Assembly: GCF_005233515.1 (NCBI RefSeq)
Contig: NZ_QFZZ01000003.1
Coordinates: forward strand, 277,259-341,258
DNA from: Pseudomonas sp. CFBP13508
GTDB lineage: Bacteria; Pseudomonadota; Gammaproteobacteria; Pseudomonadales; Pseudomonadaceae
Reading direction: 5' to 3'
DNA length: 64,000 nucleotides
Positions 7,997-17,390 of this stretch are shown here, piece after piece (the first letter of the stretch is position 1; each line of letters opens with the position of its first letter). Both the position numbers and the translations under genes were made by a program. The notes under the pieces were generated by a model. The model was not told the origin of the DNA. It saw only the letters and a program-made list of their open reading frames with translations, and searched no databases.

Positions 7997-9352
7997 ATGA
8001 ATGCTCTAGCCCGCCGCGCTGCTGGCCTGCTGCTCAGCGCAGTCTGCCTGCCCCTTTCGGCCCTGGCGGCCGACCCGCAACCGACCCATGAATTCACCCT
8101 CGACAACGGCCTCAAGGTCGTCGTGCGCGAAGACCATCGTGCGCCGGTGGTCGTTTCGCAGATCTGGTACAAGGTCGGCTCCAGCTACGAGACTCCGGGC
8201 CAGACCGGTCTGTCCCACGCGCTCGAGCACATGATGTTCAAGGGCAGCGAAAAGGTCGGCCCCGGCGAAGCTTCGCTGATCCTGCGCGACCTCGGCGCCG
8301 AAGAAAACGCCTTTACCAGCGACGACTTCACGGCTTATTACCAGGTGCTGGCCCGTGATCGTCTCGGCGTGGCCTTCGAGCTGGAAGCCGACCGCATGGC
8401 CAACCTGCGCCTGCCGGCCGACGAGTTCGCCAAGGAAATCGAAGTCATCAAGGAAGAGCGCCGCCTGCGCACCGATGACAAGCCGATGTCCAAGGCCTAT
8501 GAGCGCTACAAGGCCATGGCCTACCCGGCCAGCGGTTATCACACGCCGACCATCGGCTGGATGGCTGACCTCGACCGCATGAAAGTCGAGGAACTGCGCC
8601 ACTGGTACCAATCCTGGTACGCGCCGAACAACGCCACGCTGGTGGTGGTCGGTGACGTCACTCCAGACGAAGTGAAAACCCTCGCCCAGCGCTATTTCGG
8701 CCCGGTCGCCAAACGCGACGTGCCACCGGCGAAAAAACCGCTGGAACTGGCCGAGCCCGGCGAACGCCAGATCACCCTGCGCGTGCAGACCCAACTGCCG
8801 AGCCTGATGCTTGGCTTCAACGTGCCGAGCATTGCTACCGCTGAAGACAAACGCTCGGTCAACGCCTTGCGCTTGATCTCGGCGCTGCTCGACGGCGGCT
8901 ACAGCGGACGCATCCCGACGCAGCTGGAACGCGGCGAAGAGCTGGTCTCCGGCGGCTCGTCGGACTATGACGCCTACACCCGTGGCGACAGCCTGTTCAC
9001 CCTGTCGGCGACGCCGAACACACAGAAGAAAAAGACCATCGCCCAGGCCGAAGCCGGTTTGTGGAAACTGCTCGAGCAGCTGAAAACCACCGCGCCGTCT
9101 GCCGAAGAGCTGGAACGCGTCCGCGCTCAAGTCATCGCCGGCCTGGTCTACGAGCGCGACTCGATCACCAGCCAGGCCACCGCGATCGGTCAACTGGAAA
9201 CGGTCGGTCTGTCGTGGAAGCTGATGGACACCGAACTGGCCGATCTGGAAAGCGTGACTCCGCAAGACATCCAGAACGCCGCGAAAAAGTATTTCACCCG
9301 CGAACGTCTCAGCGTCGCCCACGTCCTGCCAATGGAGACGACTCATGAGTGA
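7997..9352 (+). CDS. M16 family zinc peptidase, catalytic subunit (copy 1)
   Basis: This is a secreted or periplasmic insulinase-family peptidase. The start at 7997 (MNALARRAAGLLL) gives 451 residues with a Sec-type signal peptide ending near ALAA. Longer in-frame starts reach back into the palindromic element and are unlikely. The inverted zinc motif HALEH lies at about residues 72-76, with the third ligand glutamate in EVIKEERRLRTDD. Both M16 domains are present, and GWMADLDRMKVEELRHWYQSWYAPNNATLVVVGDV is typical of the family. It overlaps the next gene by 8 bp, matching the paired catalytic/non-catalytic arrangement of bacterial M16B proteases. Confidence 0.93.
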   Translation: MNALARRAAGLLLSAVCLPLSALAADPQPTHEFTLDNGLKVVVREDHRAPVVVSQIWYKVGSSYETPGQTGLSHALEHMMFKGSEKVGPGEASLILRDLGAEENAFTSDDFTAYYQVLARDRLGVAFELEADRMANLRLPADEFAKEIEVIKEERRLRTDDKPMSKAYERYKAMAYPASGYHTPTIGWMADLDRMKVEELRHWYQSWYAPNNATLVVVGDVTPDEVKTLAQRYFGPVAKRDVPPAKKPLELAEPGERQITLRVQTQLPSLMLGFNVPSIATAEDKRSVNALRLISALLDGGYSGRIPTQLERGEELVSGGSSDYDAYTRGDSLFTLSATPNTQKKKTIAQAEAGLWKLLEQLKTTAPSAEELERVRAQVIAGLVYERDSITSQATAIGQLETVGLSWKLMDTELADLESVTPQDIQNAAKKYFTRERLSVAHVLPMETTHE

Positions 9353-10835
9353 GCGCAAAACCCCACGCCTGATGCTGCTTGGCCTGATTGCTGTCGCGGT
9401 GATCGGCTCGGCAGCGGTTTATCTGTCTCCAAGCGCTGACAGCCATGCCAGCGAAGCCCTGGATAACGCAAAAACCAGCCAAAAGTTGCAATCGCTGGCA
9501 GAACTCGACGGCAAAGCCCCGGCCAGCCGCAAGCTCGATGTGCAGACCTGGAACACCGCTGAAGGCGCGAAAGTGCTGTTCGTCGAAGCCCATGAACTGC
9601 CGATGTTCGACATGCGCCTGATCTTCGCCGCTGGCAGCAGCCAGGACGGCAACGCGCCCGGCCTCGCGGTGCTGACCAACGCCATGCTCAACGAAGGCAT
9701 CGCCGGTAAAGACGTCGGTGCGATCGCGCAGGGGTTTGAAGGCCTCGGCGCCGACTTCGGCAACGGTGCGTTCAAGGACATGGCGCTGGCTTCGCTGCGC
9801 AGCCTCAGCGCACCTGAGCAGCGTGAACCGGCGTTGAAGCTGTTCGCCGATGTGGTCGGCAAACCGACCTTCCCCGCCGATTCCTTCGCGCGCATCAAGA
9901 ACCAACTGCTCGCCGGTTTCGAATACCAGAAACAGAACCCCGGCAAACTCGCCAGTCTGGAGCTGATGAAGCGCCTGTATGGTGATCATCCGTACGCGCA
10001 TTCCAGCGACGGCAATCCGCAAAGCGTGCCGAAGATTACCGTCGCGCAATTGCGCGAGTTCCACGCTAAGGCCTACGCCGCCGGCAATGCGGTGATTGCA
10101 CTGGTCGGTGATCTGTCGCGAGCCGAAGCCGAGGCGATCGCCAATCAGGTTTCCTCTGCCCTGCCGAAAGGTCCGGCACTGGCGAAAATCGCCGCACCTC
10201 AGGAACCGAAGGCCAGCGTCAACCACATCGAGTTTCCGTCGAAACAGACCAACCTGATGCTCGCGCAACTGGGCATTGATCGCGACGATCCGGATTACGC
10301 CGCGCTGTCGCTGGGCAACCAGATCCTCGGCGGCGGTGGTTTCGGTACGCGCCTGATGAGCGAAGTGCGCGAGAAGCGCGGCCTGACATACGGCGTGTAT
10401 TCGGCGTTCAGCCCGATGCAGGCCCGTGGGCCGTTCATGATCAATCTGCAGACCCGCGCCGAGATGAGCGAAGGCACGCTGAAACTGGTGCAGGACGTGC
10501 TCGCCGACTTCTTGAAAACCGGGCCGACACAGAAAGAACTCGACGATGCCAAGCGCGAACTGGCCGGCAGCTTCCCGCTGTCCACCGCGAGCAACGCCGA
10601 CATCGTTGGCCAGCTCGGCGCGATGGGCTTCTATAATCTGCCGCTGAGCTATCTCGACGATTTCATGCGTCAGTCACAGAGCCTGACCGTAGAGCAAGTC
10701 CGCGCTGCGCTTAACAAACACCTGAGCACGGAGAAAATGGTCATCGTCACCGCTGGCCCGACCGTGCCGCAAAAGCCGTTACCGGCCCCATCTGATAAAC
10801 CTGCCGAGCAACCGCTCGGGGTTCCGGAGCATTAA
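9345..10835 (+). CDS. M16 family peptidase partner subunit without zinc motif (copy 1)
   Basis: The 496-residue protein has a hydrophobic N-terminal segment (residues 9-27, signal anchor or signal peptide) and two M16-like domains. The HxxEH position is replaced (LTNAMLNEGIAGKD), so it should not bind zinc. It keeps the substrate-binding R/Y element KRGLTYGVY near residue 345. The family model is a heterodimer in which this chain completes the active site of the upstream HALEH subunit. Its stop overlaps the rsmD start by one base. Confidence 0.92.
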   Translation: MSERKTPRLMLLGLIAVAVIGSAAVYLSPSADSHASEALDNAKTSQKLQSLAELDGKAPASRKLDVQTWNTAEGAKVLFVEAHELPMFDMRLIFAAGSSQDGNAPGLAVLTNAMLNEGIAGKDVGAIAQGFEGLGADFGNGAFKDMALASLRSLSAPEQREPALKLFADVVGKPTFPADSFARIKNQLLAGFEYQKQNPGKLASLELMKRLYGDHPYAHSSDGNPQSVPKITVAQLREFHAKAYAAGNAVIALVGDLSRAEAEAIANQVSSALPKGPALAKIAAPQEPKASVNHIEFPSKQTNLMLAQLGIDRDDPDYAALSLGNQILGGGGFGTRLMSEVREKRGLTYGVYSAFSPMQARGPFMINLQTRAEMSEGTLKLVQDVLADFLKTGPTQKELDDAKRELAGSFPLSTASNADIVGQLGAMGFYNLPLSYLDDFMRQSQSLTVEQVRAALNKHLSTEKMVIVTAGPTVPQKPLPAPSDKPAEQPLGVPEH

Positions 10836-11437
10836 TGGCGACTCGAGCACCGAAAAAACCTGTGCAAAACGTGCACAACGGCGTCAATCAGCTGCGCATC
10901 ATTGGCGGCCAGTGGCGCAGCCGCAAGCTGAGCTTTCCCGACGCACCGGGCCTGCGCCCGACCCCGGATCGCGTGCGTGAAACCCTGTTCAACTGGCTGG
11001 CGCCGTATGTCGAAGGGGCGAAAGTGCTCGACCCGTTCGCCGGCAGCGGTGCGCTGTTTCTCGAAGCCCTGTCCCGTGGCGCGGCCACGGCCCAGGCGCT
11101 GGACGCCAGCAACGTTGCGGTTTCCAGCCTGAAAGAACACCTCGGCACTCTGCGCTGCGCCAATGGTCAGGTACAGACCGCCGACGCGCTGCGCTATCTG
11201 GAAACGCAGACCGCGACGCCGTTCGATCTGGTGTTCCTCGACCCACCGTTCAATCAGAATCTGCTGCCTGCGGTATGTACGTTGCTGGAAGAGCGCCAAT
11301 GGCTGGCGGCCGATTCGTGGATCTACACGGAAAGCGAAACAGCGCCATCGACGCTGGGCCTGCCGGGCAACTGGCGCCTGCACCGCGAACAGAAATCCGG
11401 TCGCGTGTATTACGCGTTGTGGCAACGCAGCGCCTGA
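10835..11437 (+). CDS. rsmD: 16S rRNA (guanine-966-N2)-methyltransferase RsmD
   Basis: RsmD methylates G966 of 16S rRNA in the assembled 30S subunit. The 200-residue protein carries IIGGQWRSRKLSFPDAPGLRPTPDRVRETLFNWL, the SAM-binding LDPFAGSGALFLEALSRGA, and the catalytic motif FLDPPFNQN. The 1-bp TAATG overlap with the preceding M16 gene suggests translational coupling. The rsmD-M16 linkage also exists in P. aeruginosa as I recall it. Confidence 0.96.
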   Translation: MATRAPKKPVQNVHNGVNQLRIIGGQWRSRKLSFPDAPGLRPTPDRVRETLFNWLAPYVEGAKVLDPFAGSGALFLEALSRGAATAQALDASNVAVSSLKEHLGTLRCANGQVQTADALRYLETQTATPFDLVFLDPPFNQNLLPAVCTLLEERQWLAADSWIYTESETAPSTLGLPGNWRLHREQKSGRVYYALWQRSA

Positions 11438-11459
11438 CCCTGCCTGCACTGGGTTGAGA

Positions 11460-11481
11460 GTGCGGTAAATAGTTACCGCAC
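11460..11481. terminator. Hairpin after rsmD
   Basis: The 9-bp stem GTGCGGTAA / TTACCGCAC has a 4-nt loop and starts 23 bp past rsmD. It has no T-tract, so it is either a weak terminator or an mRNA 3'-end structure. Confidence 0.4.
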
Positions 11482-11547
11482 CCTGCCCCTCGCAAATCGC
11501 CACAGTGGTTGCCGCAATCTGCGTTAACCACTGAGGACATTTCGCGT

Positions 11548-12891
11548 ATGGATACGCTCTGCAGCCGGATGCTGCTTTTTCTTGGCCTGGCGCCGTTCAT
11601 GACGCTGGCCGCCACGCCCCCGCCGACTCATCAATTCACCCTGGAAAACGGTTTGCAGGTGTTGGTCCGTGAGGACCACCGCGCGCCGCTGGTTACTTCG
11701 CAGCTGTGGTTCAAGGTTGGCCCGGCTGACGAAGCGCCAGGGCAGACCGGGCTCTCCCACGTTCTGGAACATATGCTGTTCAAAGGCAGCAGCAAGACCT
11801 GCGCCGATGAAGCATCGCGGATTCTGGAATCCATTGGTGCCGAAGAAAGTGCTTTTACCTACGCGGATGCCACGAGCTACCAACAGACCCTGGCGCCGCG
11901 CTATCTGGGCGTCGTCTTCGAACTGATGGCCGACCTGATGTCGACCGCTCATCTGCATGCCGATGACCTGAGCACCGAAATGGCGGTGATCCGCGAAGAG
12001 CGCCATTTGCGTACTGACGACAATGTCAATGCTGCCGTTCTTGAGCACTTCTCTGCCCTGGCCCACTTCGCCAACAGCTACCGCACTCCAGTTATTGGCT
12101 GGATGCATGACTTGCAGCAGGTAGACGCCGGCGAACTTCGTCACTGGTATGAAAGCCGTTATGCACCAGGCAATGCCGTACTGGTGATCGTCGGCGACGT
12201 CACCCTCGCACAGGTGCAGCCGCTGGCCGAGCGCTATTTTGGCGTCCTTGCAAAACGCTCCGTGCCGCGCCTGCCAAGTCCCGTGGAACTGAAAGTGCCG
12301 GGCGAGCGCCAATTGACCTTGCACCGCGAAGTCCCCGCCGCGCAGTTGCTGATGGCGTTCAATGTTCCCGGACTGGCCACTGCGAAAGATCCGCGCACCG
12401 TGCACGCCTTGCGTCTGATCAACGCGATACTGGGCGGCGCCAACGGCGCGCGGCTGCAACAGAAGCTGATGTTTACCGATCGCGTGTTCAATCGCATCGA
12501 CACCGTTTACAACCAAATGACGCGCGGCGACAGCCTGTTGCTGTTGACCGCCGAATTGGCCGATCCACCGCTGACCGATCTGGCAGGTGCGCAAGCGCGG
12601 GTGTGGGCGCAGATCGATGCGTTGCGCACCACGCCGCCGTCGCTGGAGGAGCTGGAGCGGGCACGTACGCAACTGATCGCGCAGCAGGTGTATGCCAGCG
12701 ATTCGATACAGCAACAGGCCCGTCAGCTCGCCTCGTACCCGACCATCGGCTTGCCCTGGCGCCTGCTGGATGATGATGCCGAAACGTTGGCGAAAGTGAC
12801 GCCGGAGCAGATTCGCGACGCGGCCGCCCTCTGGCTGACCCGCGAGCGTCTGGGTGTTGCCCACGTGCACAAGGCGGCCGCCAATGAATAG
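11548..12891 (+). CDS. M16 family zinc peptidase, catalytic subunit (copy 2)
   Basis: This is a paralogue of the 7997-9352 gene. The start at 11548 (MDTLCSRMLLFLGLAP) follows GAGGAC and gives 447 residues with a signal peptide ending near TLAA; an in-frame start 13 codons upstream is less likely. The zinc motif is HVLEH (about residues 65-69), and the third ligand lies in AVIREERHLRTDD. Alignable blocks shared with copy 1 include QFTLENGLQVLVREDHRAP and RHWYESRYAPGNAVLVIVGDV. It overlaps the next gene by 8 bp, exactly as copy 1 does, so the pair was probably duplicated as a unit. Confidence 0.92.
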   Translation: MDTLCSRMLLFLGLAPFMTLAATPPPTHQFTLENGLQVLVREDHRAPLVTSQLWFKVGPADEAPGQTGLSHVLEHMLFKGSSKTCADEASRILESIGAEESAFTYADATSYQQTLAPRYLGVVFELMADLMSTAHLHADDLSTEMAVIREERHLRTDDNVNAAVLEHFSALAHFANSYRTPVIGWMHDLQQVDAGELRHWYESRYAPGNAVLVIVGDVTLAQVQPLAERYFGVLAKRSVPRLPSPVELKVPGERQLTLHREVPAAQLLMAFNVPGLATAKDPRTVHALRLINAILGGANGARLQQKLMFTDRVFNRIDTVYNQMTRGDSLLLLTAELADPPLTDLAGAQARVWAQIDALRTTPPSLEELERARTQLIAQQVYASDSIQQQARQLASYPTIGLPWRLLDDDAETLAKVTPEQIRDAAALWLTRERLGVAHVHKAAANE

Positions 12892-14356
12892 TCTTTCACT
12901 GCTCACAGGATTCGTGCTGATCTGCCTGACCGCAGCGGCTTGCGCTGATGGCCAGCCTGCGCAGAAGCGGACCTCACGCCTGCAATCGCTCGGTGAAGTC
13001 AAAGCGCTGGAAATCAAACCGCGTGCATTGAAGATCAGAGGCTGGAAAACCCGCAACGATACCAAGGTGCTGTTCGTACGCACGACCGACCTGCCGATGT
13101 TCGATATTCACGTCAGCTTCGCGGCGGGCAGTGCTCGGGACGGTGATCGGTCGGGCCTGGCAGCCACGACATTTTCCCTGCTCAACGAGGGGGTACCGGG
13201 CAAGGACCTGTCCGCCGTCATGGCAACCTTCGACGGGCTGGGCGCGCAATGGGATATGGAAATCGATCATGACCGCGCCATGTTCTCCTTGCGCAGCCTC
13301 AGTGATCCGGCAAAACGCCTGCCGGCCATCAGCCTGCTGACACAAATTCTCAGCGAGCCACTGTTGAGCGAGGAGCGCCTGGCGCCGGTCAAGCACGAAC
13401 TGCGCGCCGCGCTCTCCGCGGAGCAAGCCGAAGCCGGTTATCAGGCTTTGCAACGAGTCAAGACATTGCTGGCGCCGGACAGCCCTTACAGTCTCCCGGT
13501 CTACGGCACCGAGTCGGGGCTCAGTGCCGTGACGCGTGCTCACGTGGAGGATTTCCACCGCCGCTATTACGCTGCCCGCCATGCGCAAATCACTCTGGTC
13601 GGCGATCTCACTGTGGCGCAGGCGCAGGCGATCAGCCTGCAAATCAGCGATGCCCTGCCCACGCCACCCGACGCGTTTTTGGCTTCAGCGACTGCCAGCC
13701 CGAGCGCCTTACAGACCGGCCACCTCGAATTGGCGCAGCAGCAGCAGACACACATCGTTTTCGCCCAGACCAGCGTACCGCGTCGCCATGCCGATCATGC
13801 CGCCCTGTACGCCGCCGGTCAGATTCTCGGTGGTGGCAGCAACAACCGTCTGATGAACGAATTGCGGCACAAGCGCGGTAGGGTCTATGACGTCTACGGC
13901 GCCAACATCAATTGGGCCGGCGGCGCTGGATTAGTGACCTTCACCTTGCAGACCGGCAATTCAGTCAGCGCTGGCACCGCCGCGCTGGTGCGCGACATGC
14001 TCAATGAGTTTCTCCGGGATGGGCCGACCACGCTGGAGCTGGAGCATCTCAAGCGCAGGCTGGCCAACAGGAACGTGCTGGACAGCGCCAGTAATCGGCA
14101 GATTCTCGCCAGACTAGTGGAAATCAACCGCTACGACCTGCCGCTCGATCTCGATTACACAGTGCAGCAGGTGCTCAGACTGACAGTGGCCGATGTTAAA
14201 AACGCGATGGACCGGCATCTTTCGGCAGATCGCTGGGTGTCGGTCACCGCAGGTGCCACTGTCGAACAGCAGCCATTACCTGAGCCAGAGGCTGCACCGG
14301 TCAGCGAGGCTGATGAGAGCATGTGTCGCGCCGACACCGGCTTTGTGGCAAGTTAG
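12884..14356 (+). CDS. M16 family peptidase partner subunit without zinc motif (copy 2)
   Basis: This is a paralogue of the 9345-10835 gene. The start at 12884 (MNSLSLLTGFVLICL) gives 490 residues with a signal sequence; a cysteine at residue 20 (TAAACADG) could be a weak lipobox. Motifs shared with copy 1 include LPMFDIHVSFAAGSARDG and HKRGRVYDVYGANI, the substrate-binding R/Y element. The zinc motif is absent (TTFSLLNEGVPGKD). It has diverged more from copy 1 than the catalytic gene has, which may mean altered substrate preference. Confidence 0.9.
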   Translation: MNSLSLLTGFVLICLTAAACADGQPAQKRTSRLQSLGEVKALEIKPRALKIRGWKTRNDTKVLFVRTTDLPMFDIHVSFAAGSARDGDRSGLAATTFSLLNEGVPGKDLSAVMATFDGLGAQWDMEIDHDRAMFSLRSLSDPAKRLPAISLLTQILSEPLLSEERLAPVKHELRAALSAEQAEAGYQALQRVKTLLAPDSPYSLPVYGTESGLSAVTRAHVEDFHRRYYAARHAQITLVGDLTVAQAQAISLQISDALPTPPDAFLASATASPSALQTGHLELAQQQQTHIVFAQTSVPRRHADHAALYAAGQILGGGSNNRLMNELRHKRGRVYDVYGANINWAGGAGLVTFTLQTGNSVSAGTAALVRDMLNEFLRDGPTTLELEHLKRRLANRNVLDSASNRQILARLVEINRYDLPLDLDYTVQQVLRLTVADVKNAMDRHLSADRWVSVTAGATVEQQPLPEPEAAPVSEADESMCRADTGFVAS

Positions 14357-14425
14357 GCGCTTCATTGAGAAGCGGCTGGCGCACCGGGCGCCTGCCGCTT
14401 TACGCAAGACCTGTCGAGATTTGCC

Positions 14426-15433
14426 GTGCAACCACCGTCCGCGCTTCCTGCCTCCCGCTTCGTTCCGGCTTTCGGCCTCGGCAATCCGCACCTGCAAACC
14501 CTCTGGGGTCCTTTGTGGCGCAAGACCGTGCACATCGAGCGCGAACGCGAACGCCTGTGGCTCGAGGACGGCGACTTCCTCGACCTCGACTGGCACGGCC
14601 CGCACAGTGCCGAGGCGCCGTTGGTGCTGGTACTGCACGGTTTGACCGGCTCATCCAATTCGCCCTACGTGGCGGGCATTCAGAAGACGTTGGCCGAGCA
14701 GGGCTGGGCCAGCGTCGCGCTGAACTGGCGCGGTTGTTCCGGCGAGCCGAATCTGTTGCCGCGCAGCTACCACTCCGGCGCCAGCGAAGACCTTGCCGAA
14801 GCCATCCAGCACCTGCGCGCGAAACGCCCGTTGGCACCTTTGTATGCGGTCGGCTATTCACTGGGCGGCAACGTGCTGCTTAAACATCTGGGTGAAACTG
14901 GTAGCAATAGCGGCTTGCTCGGCGCGGTGGCAGTCTCGGTGCCGTTTCGCCTCGATCAATGCGCCGATCGCATCGGCCAGGGATTTTCGCGGGTTTATCA
15001 GGCGCATTTCATGCGTGAGATGGTTGCCTACATCAAGAACAAGCAGCGCCAGTTCCAGCATGACGGGCGCGAAGACGGCCTGGCGAAACTGGCCGCGCTG
15101 GGTTCGCTGGAGAACATGCGCACATTCTGGGATTTCGATGGCCGGGTCACCGCGCCGCTGCATGGCTTCAATGATGCCGAGGATTACTACCGCCGCGCCT
15201 CGAGCCGCTACTACCTCGGCGAAATCCGCACGCCGACGCTGATCATTCAGGCGGCGGACGATCCTTTCGTATTTCCCCACAGCTTGCCGCAGGCCGATGA
15301 GTTGTCAGCCTGCACCCAATTCGAATTGCAAACGCGTGGTGGTCATGTCGGTTTCGTCGACGGCTCGGTGCGCAGGCCCGGGTATTACCTGGAGCGGCGT
15401 ATCCCGCAATGGCTGGCCGCACTCGGTCATTGA
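14426..15433 (+). CDS. YheT-family alpha/beta hydrolase
   Basis: A GTG start gives 335 residues; no nearer ATG is available. The N-terminus FVPAFGLGNPHLQTLWGPLWRK is characteristic of the YheT/ABHD1-3 group. The nucleophile elbow is GYSLGGN (serine near residue 144), with aspartate in QAADDPFVF and histidine in TRGGHVGFVDGS completing the triad. LHGLTGSSNSPY provides the oxyanion region. Members are esterase-like enzymes of uncertain natural substrate. It stands 69 bp after the second M16 pair and could share its transcript. Confidence 0.92.
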   Translation: MQPPSALPASRFVPAFGLGNPHLQTLWGPLWRKTVHIERERERLWLEDGDFLDLDWHGPHSAEAPLVLVLHGLTGSSNSPYVAGIQKTLAEQGWASVALNWRGCSGEPNLLPRSYHSGASEDLAEAIQHLRAKRPLAPLYAVGYSLGGNVLLKHLGETGSNSGLLGAVAVSVPFRLDQCADRIGQGFSRVYQAHFMREMVAYIKNKQRQFQHDGREDGLAKLAALGSLENMRTFWDFDGRVTAPLHGFNDAEDYYRRASSRYYLGEIRTPTLIIQAADDPFVFPHSLPQADELSACTQFELQTRGGHVGFVDGSVRRPGYYLERRIPQWLAALGH

Positions 15434-15450
15434 GCACCGCATATTCCTTG

Positions 15451-15542
15451 CAGGAGTGAGCCTGCTCGCGATGACGGTGTGTCAGTCTGGAGATTCAATG
15501 CCTGACAGGACGCCTTCGCGAGCAGGCTCGCTCCCACAGGGA
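15451..15542. repeat. REP pair, facing arms
   Basis: The copy at about 15452-15471 (AGGAGTGAGCCTGCTCGCGA, one variant base) and the reverse copy at about 15516-15536 face each other around some 45 bp. It lies just after the YheT gene. Confidence 0.85.
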
Positions 15543-15582
15543 TTTGTGTCGGCATGAAAATGCATGGCACAACCTGGTTCAA

Positions 15583-15673
15583 TGTGGGAGCGAGCCTGCT
15601 CGCGAAAGCGGTGAGTCAGTTGGCATTTAACTCACAGACATACCGCCATCGCGAGCAGGCTCACTCCTACAGG
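15583..15673. repeat. REP pair, facing arms, second in a row
   Basis: TGTGGGAGCGAGCCTGCTCGCGAA begins at 15584, and a reverse copy with variant bases (GCAGGCTCACTCCTACAG) ends near 15672. It directly follows the pair at 15451-15542, making a four-copy cluster between convergent genes. Confidence 0.85.
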
Positions 15674-15685
15674 AGATCGCTGTGT

Positions 15686-16540
15686 TTATTCGCCGGTGGC
15701 AATGCCGCGCGACGGTTCGTTGATCCACTCGCTCCACGATCCGGCATACAGCGCCCCCAGCGGATAACCGGCCAGGCACAGTGCGAACAGGTTATGACAC
15801 GCCGTCACTCCGGAGCCGCAGTAGGCGACCAGTTCCGACGGTGAGCGATCGCCCAGTTTCGCGGCAAAGCGCTGGTTGAGCTGCTCTGCCGGCAAAAACC
15901 GTCCATCACTGCCGAGGTTGTCGGTGAACGCCGCACACTGCGCGCCGGGAATATGCCCGGCCACTGGATCGATCGGTTCCACTTCGCCCTTGAAGCGCGG
16001 CAAGGCGCGGGCGTCGAGCAGGGTCAGGGTTGGCTGGCCGAGGCGCTGCTGCAATTGCTCGGCGCTGAGCAACAGGCTCATGTCCGGCTGACCACTGAAG
16101 TTACCCGGCGTCACGCTAGGCGGATCCAGACTCAGCGGCAGGCCAGCCGCGTGCCAGGCCTTGAGCCCGCCGTCGAGAATGAACACGCCGTCGCGCTTGC
16201 CCAGCCATGCCAGCAACCACCAAGCCCGCGCCGCATATGCACCCGGGCCGTCGTCATACAAAACCACATCGCTGTCGTTGCTGATGCCCCAGGCTTGCAG
16301 GCGTTCGATCAGCGCCGCCGGCTCGGGCAACGGATGACGCCCGGTCACGCCCTTCTCGACTTTACCGCTCAGATCACGTTCCAGATCGGCGAAACTCGCT
16401 CCGGCAATGTGCCCTTCGGCGTAGCTGCGCTGACCGTAATCCGGATCTTCTAGGGCAAAACGACAATCGAGAATCACCAGCCCCGGCTGCTCTTTGCGAG
16501 CGTCCAAAGCTTGTGGGCTGATCAACTGCGCAATCGACAT
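15686..16540 (-). CDS. sseA: Thiosulfate / 3-mercaptopyruvate sulfurtransferase
   Basis: This is a two-domain rhodanese of 284 residues. The C-terminal catalytic loop reads YCGSGVTACHN. A CGSG[VI]TA loop is the one associated with 3-mercaptopyruvate preference, whereas thiosulfate rhodaneses more often have CRKGVTA. Domain 1 is inactive (VLYDDGPGAYAARAWWLLAWLG at the equivalent place). The conserved linker EPIDPVAGHIPGAQ is present. It is cytoplasmic, with no signal peptide. It ends in the four-copy REP cluster and starts 31 bp past the end of the TetR gene, so the two may be co-transcribed. Confidence 0.92.
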   Translation of the reverse strand: MSIAQLISPQALDARKEQPGLVILDCRFALEDPDYGQRSYAEGHIAGASFADLERDLSGKVEKGVTGRHPLPEPAALIERLQAWGISNDSDVVLYDDGPGAYAARAWWLLAWLGKRDGVFILDGGLKAWHAAGLPLSLDPPSVTPGNFSGQPDMSLLLSAEQLQQRLGQPTLTLLDARALPRFKGEVEPIDPVAGHIPGAQCAAFTDNLGSDGRFLPAEQLNQRFAAKLGDRSPSELVAYCGSGVTACHNLFALCLAGYPLGALYAGSWSEWINEPSRGIATGE

Positions 16541-16571
16541 AACGGGCTCCTGTGGAATTCGGCTGAACGGT

Positions 16572-17243
16572 TTATTTCACGTCTTCAAGGGCCTGCGCCA
16601 GCGGCACGTAGAACTCGTCGAACAATGCGTTGACCTCATCCCGCGCCTGATCGGTGACGAACCCCGCTTCCAGCACCAACACCTGATACACGCCACGCTT
16701 AACGGCCTGTTCGCTGAGGTGGTTGGAGTTTTCCCGCGTGGTGCACAGAAAACGCACCCACGAGGTAAGGATGATCCAGGCGTTGAGGGTCAGCGATTCG
16801 ATCTGCACGCGATCCATTTTCAGAATGCCGGCGGCGACAAAACCTTCGTAGATTGCGGCCCCCTGGATCACGCAGCGCTGGGAAAAGCGCCGATAACGCG
16901 CGGCCAGCTCCGCATCGCTGTCGAGCAAATGCTCGAGGTCGCGATGCAGAAAGCGGTAGCGCCACATGGCCGAAAGCAGTTCCTTCAAATAGAACCGCTT
17001 GTCTTCGACGGTCGCCGGACGGCCCTGGGGCGGACGCAAAAAGCTGTCCACCAGGGCTTCGTACTCACTGAACAACACGGCGATGATCGCCTGCTTGTTG
17101 GGGAAGTGGTAGTACAGATTGCCCGGAGAAATCTCCATGTGCGCGGCGATGTGATTGGTGCTGACGCTGCGCTCGCCCTGCTGATTGAACAGCTCCAGGC
17201 TGTTCTGAACGATGCGCTCGCTGGTTTTTATTCGTGGGGCCAT
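16572..17243 (-). CDS. TetR/AcrR family transcriptional regulator
   Basis: The 223-residue protein has an N-terminal helix-turn-helix (residues about 8-55: RIVQNSLELFNQQGERSVSTNHIAAHMEISPGNLYYHFPNKQAI). The large ligand domain is of the type annotated as a TetR C-terminal domain in pseudomonads. It is divergent from the calB operon across about 150 bp, which makes that operon its likely target. The effector is unknown; an aldehyde, alcohol or fatty compound would fit the neighbours. Confidence 0.9.
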   Translation of the reverse strand: MAPRIKTSERIVQNSLELFNQQGERSVSTNHIAAHMEISPGNLYYHFPNKQAIIAVLFSEYEALVDSFLRPPQGRPATVEDKRFYLKELLSAMWRYRFLHRDLEHLLDSDAELAARYRRFSQRCVIQGAAIYEGFVAAGILKMDRVQIESLTLNAWIILTSWVRFLCTTRENSNHLSEQAVKRGVYQVLVLEAGFVTDQARDEVNALFDEFYVPLAQALEDVK

Positions 17244-17331
17244 GGCTTGAGCTTTAATTCAGAGTGCGTTGACGGCGCATCTTACGACCTAACCGGAAGT
17301 GGATAAAACACTGACGTGCGCGGAAGTCGTT

Positions 17332-17359
17332 TGACTTTCTAGAGCATAGACTCTAAAAA
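17332..17359 (+). promoter_or_regulatory. Candidate calB promoter with overlapping dyad
   Basis: TTGACT (17332-17337) and TAAAAA (17354-17359) are separated by 16 bp. Between them TAGAG (17340-17344) and CTCTA (17351-17355) form an inverted repeat with a 6-bp centre, well placed for repression by the divergent TetR protein. Confidence 0.5.
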
Positions 17360-17390
17360 GTGCCCACTACAATAAAATCCGGAGCCTGCG

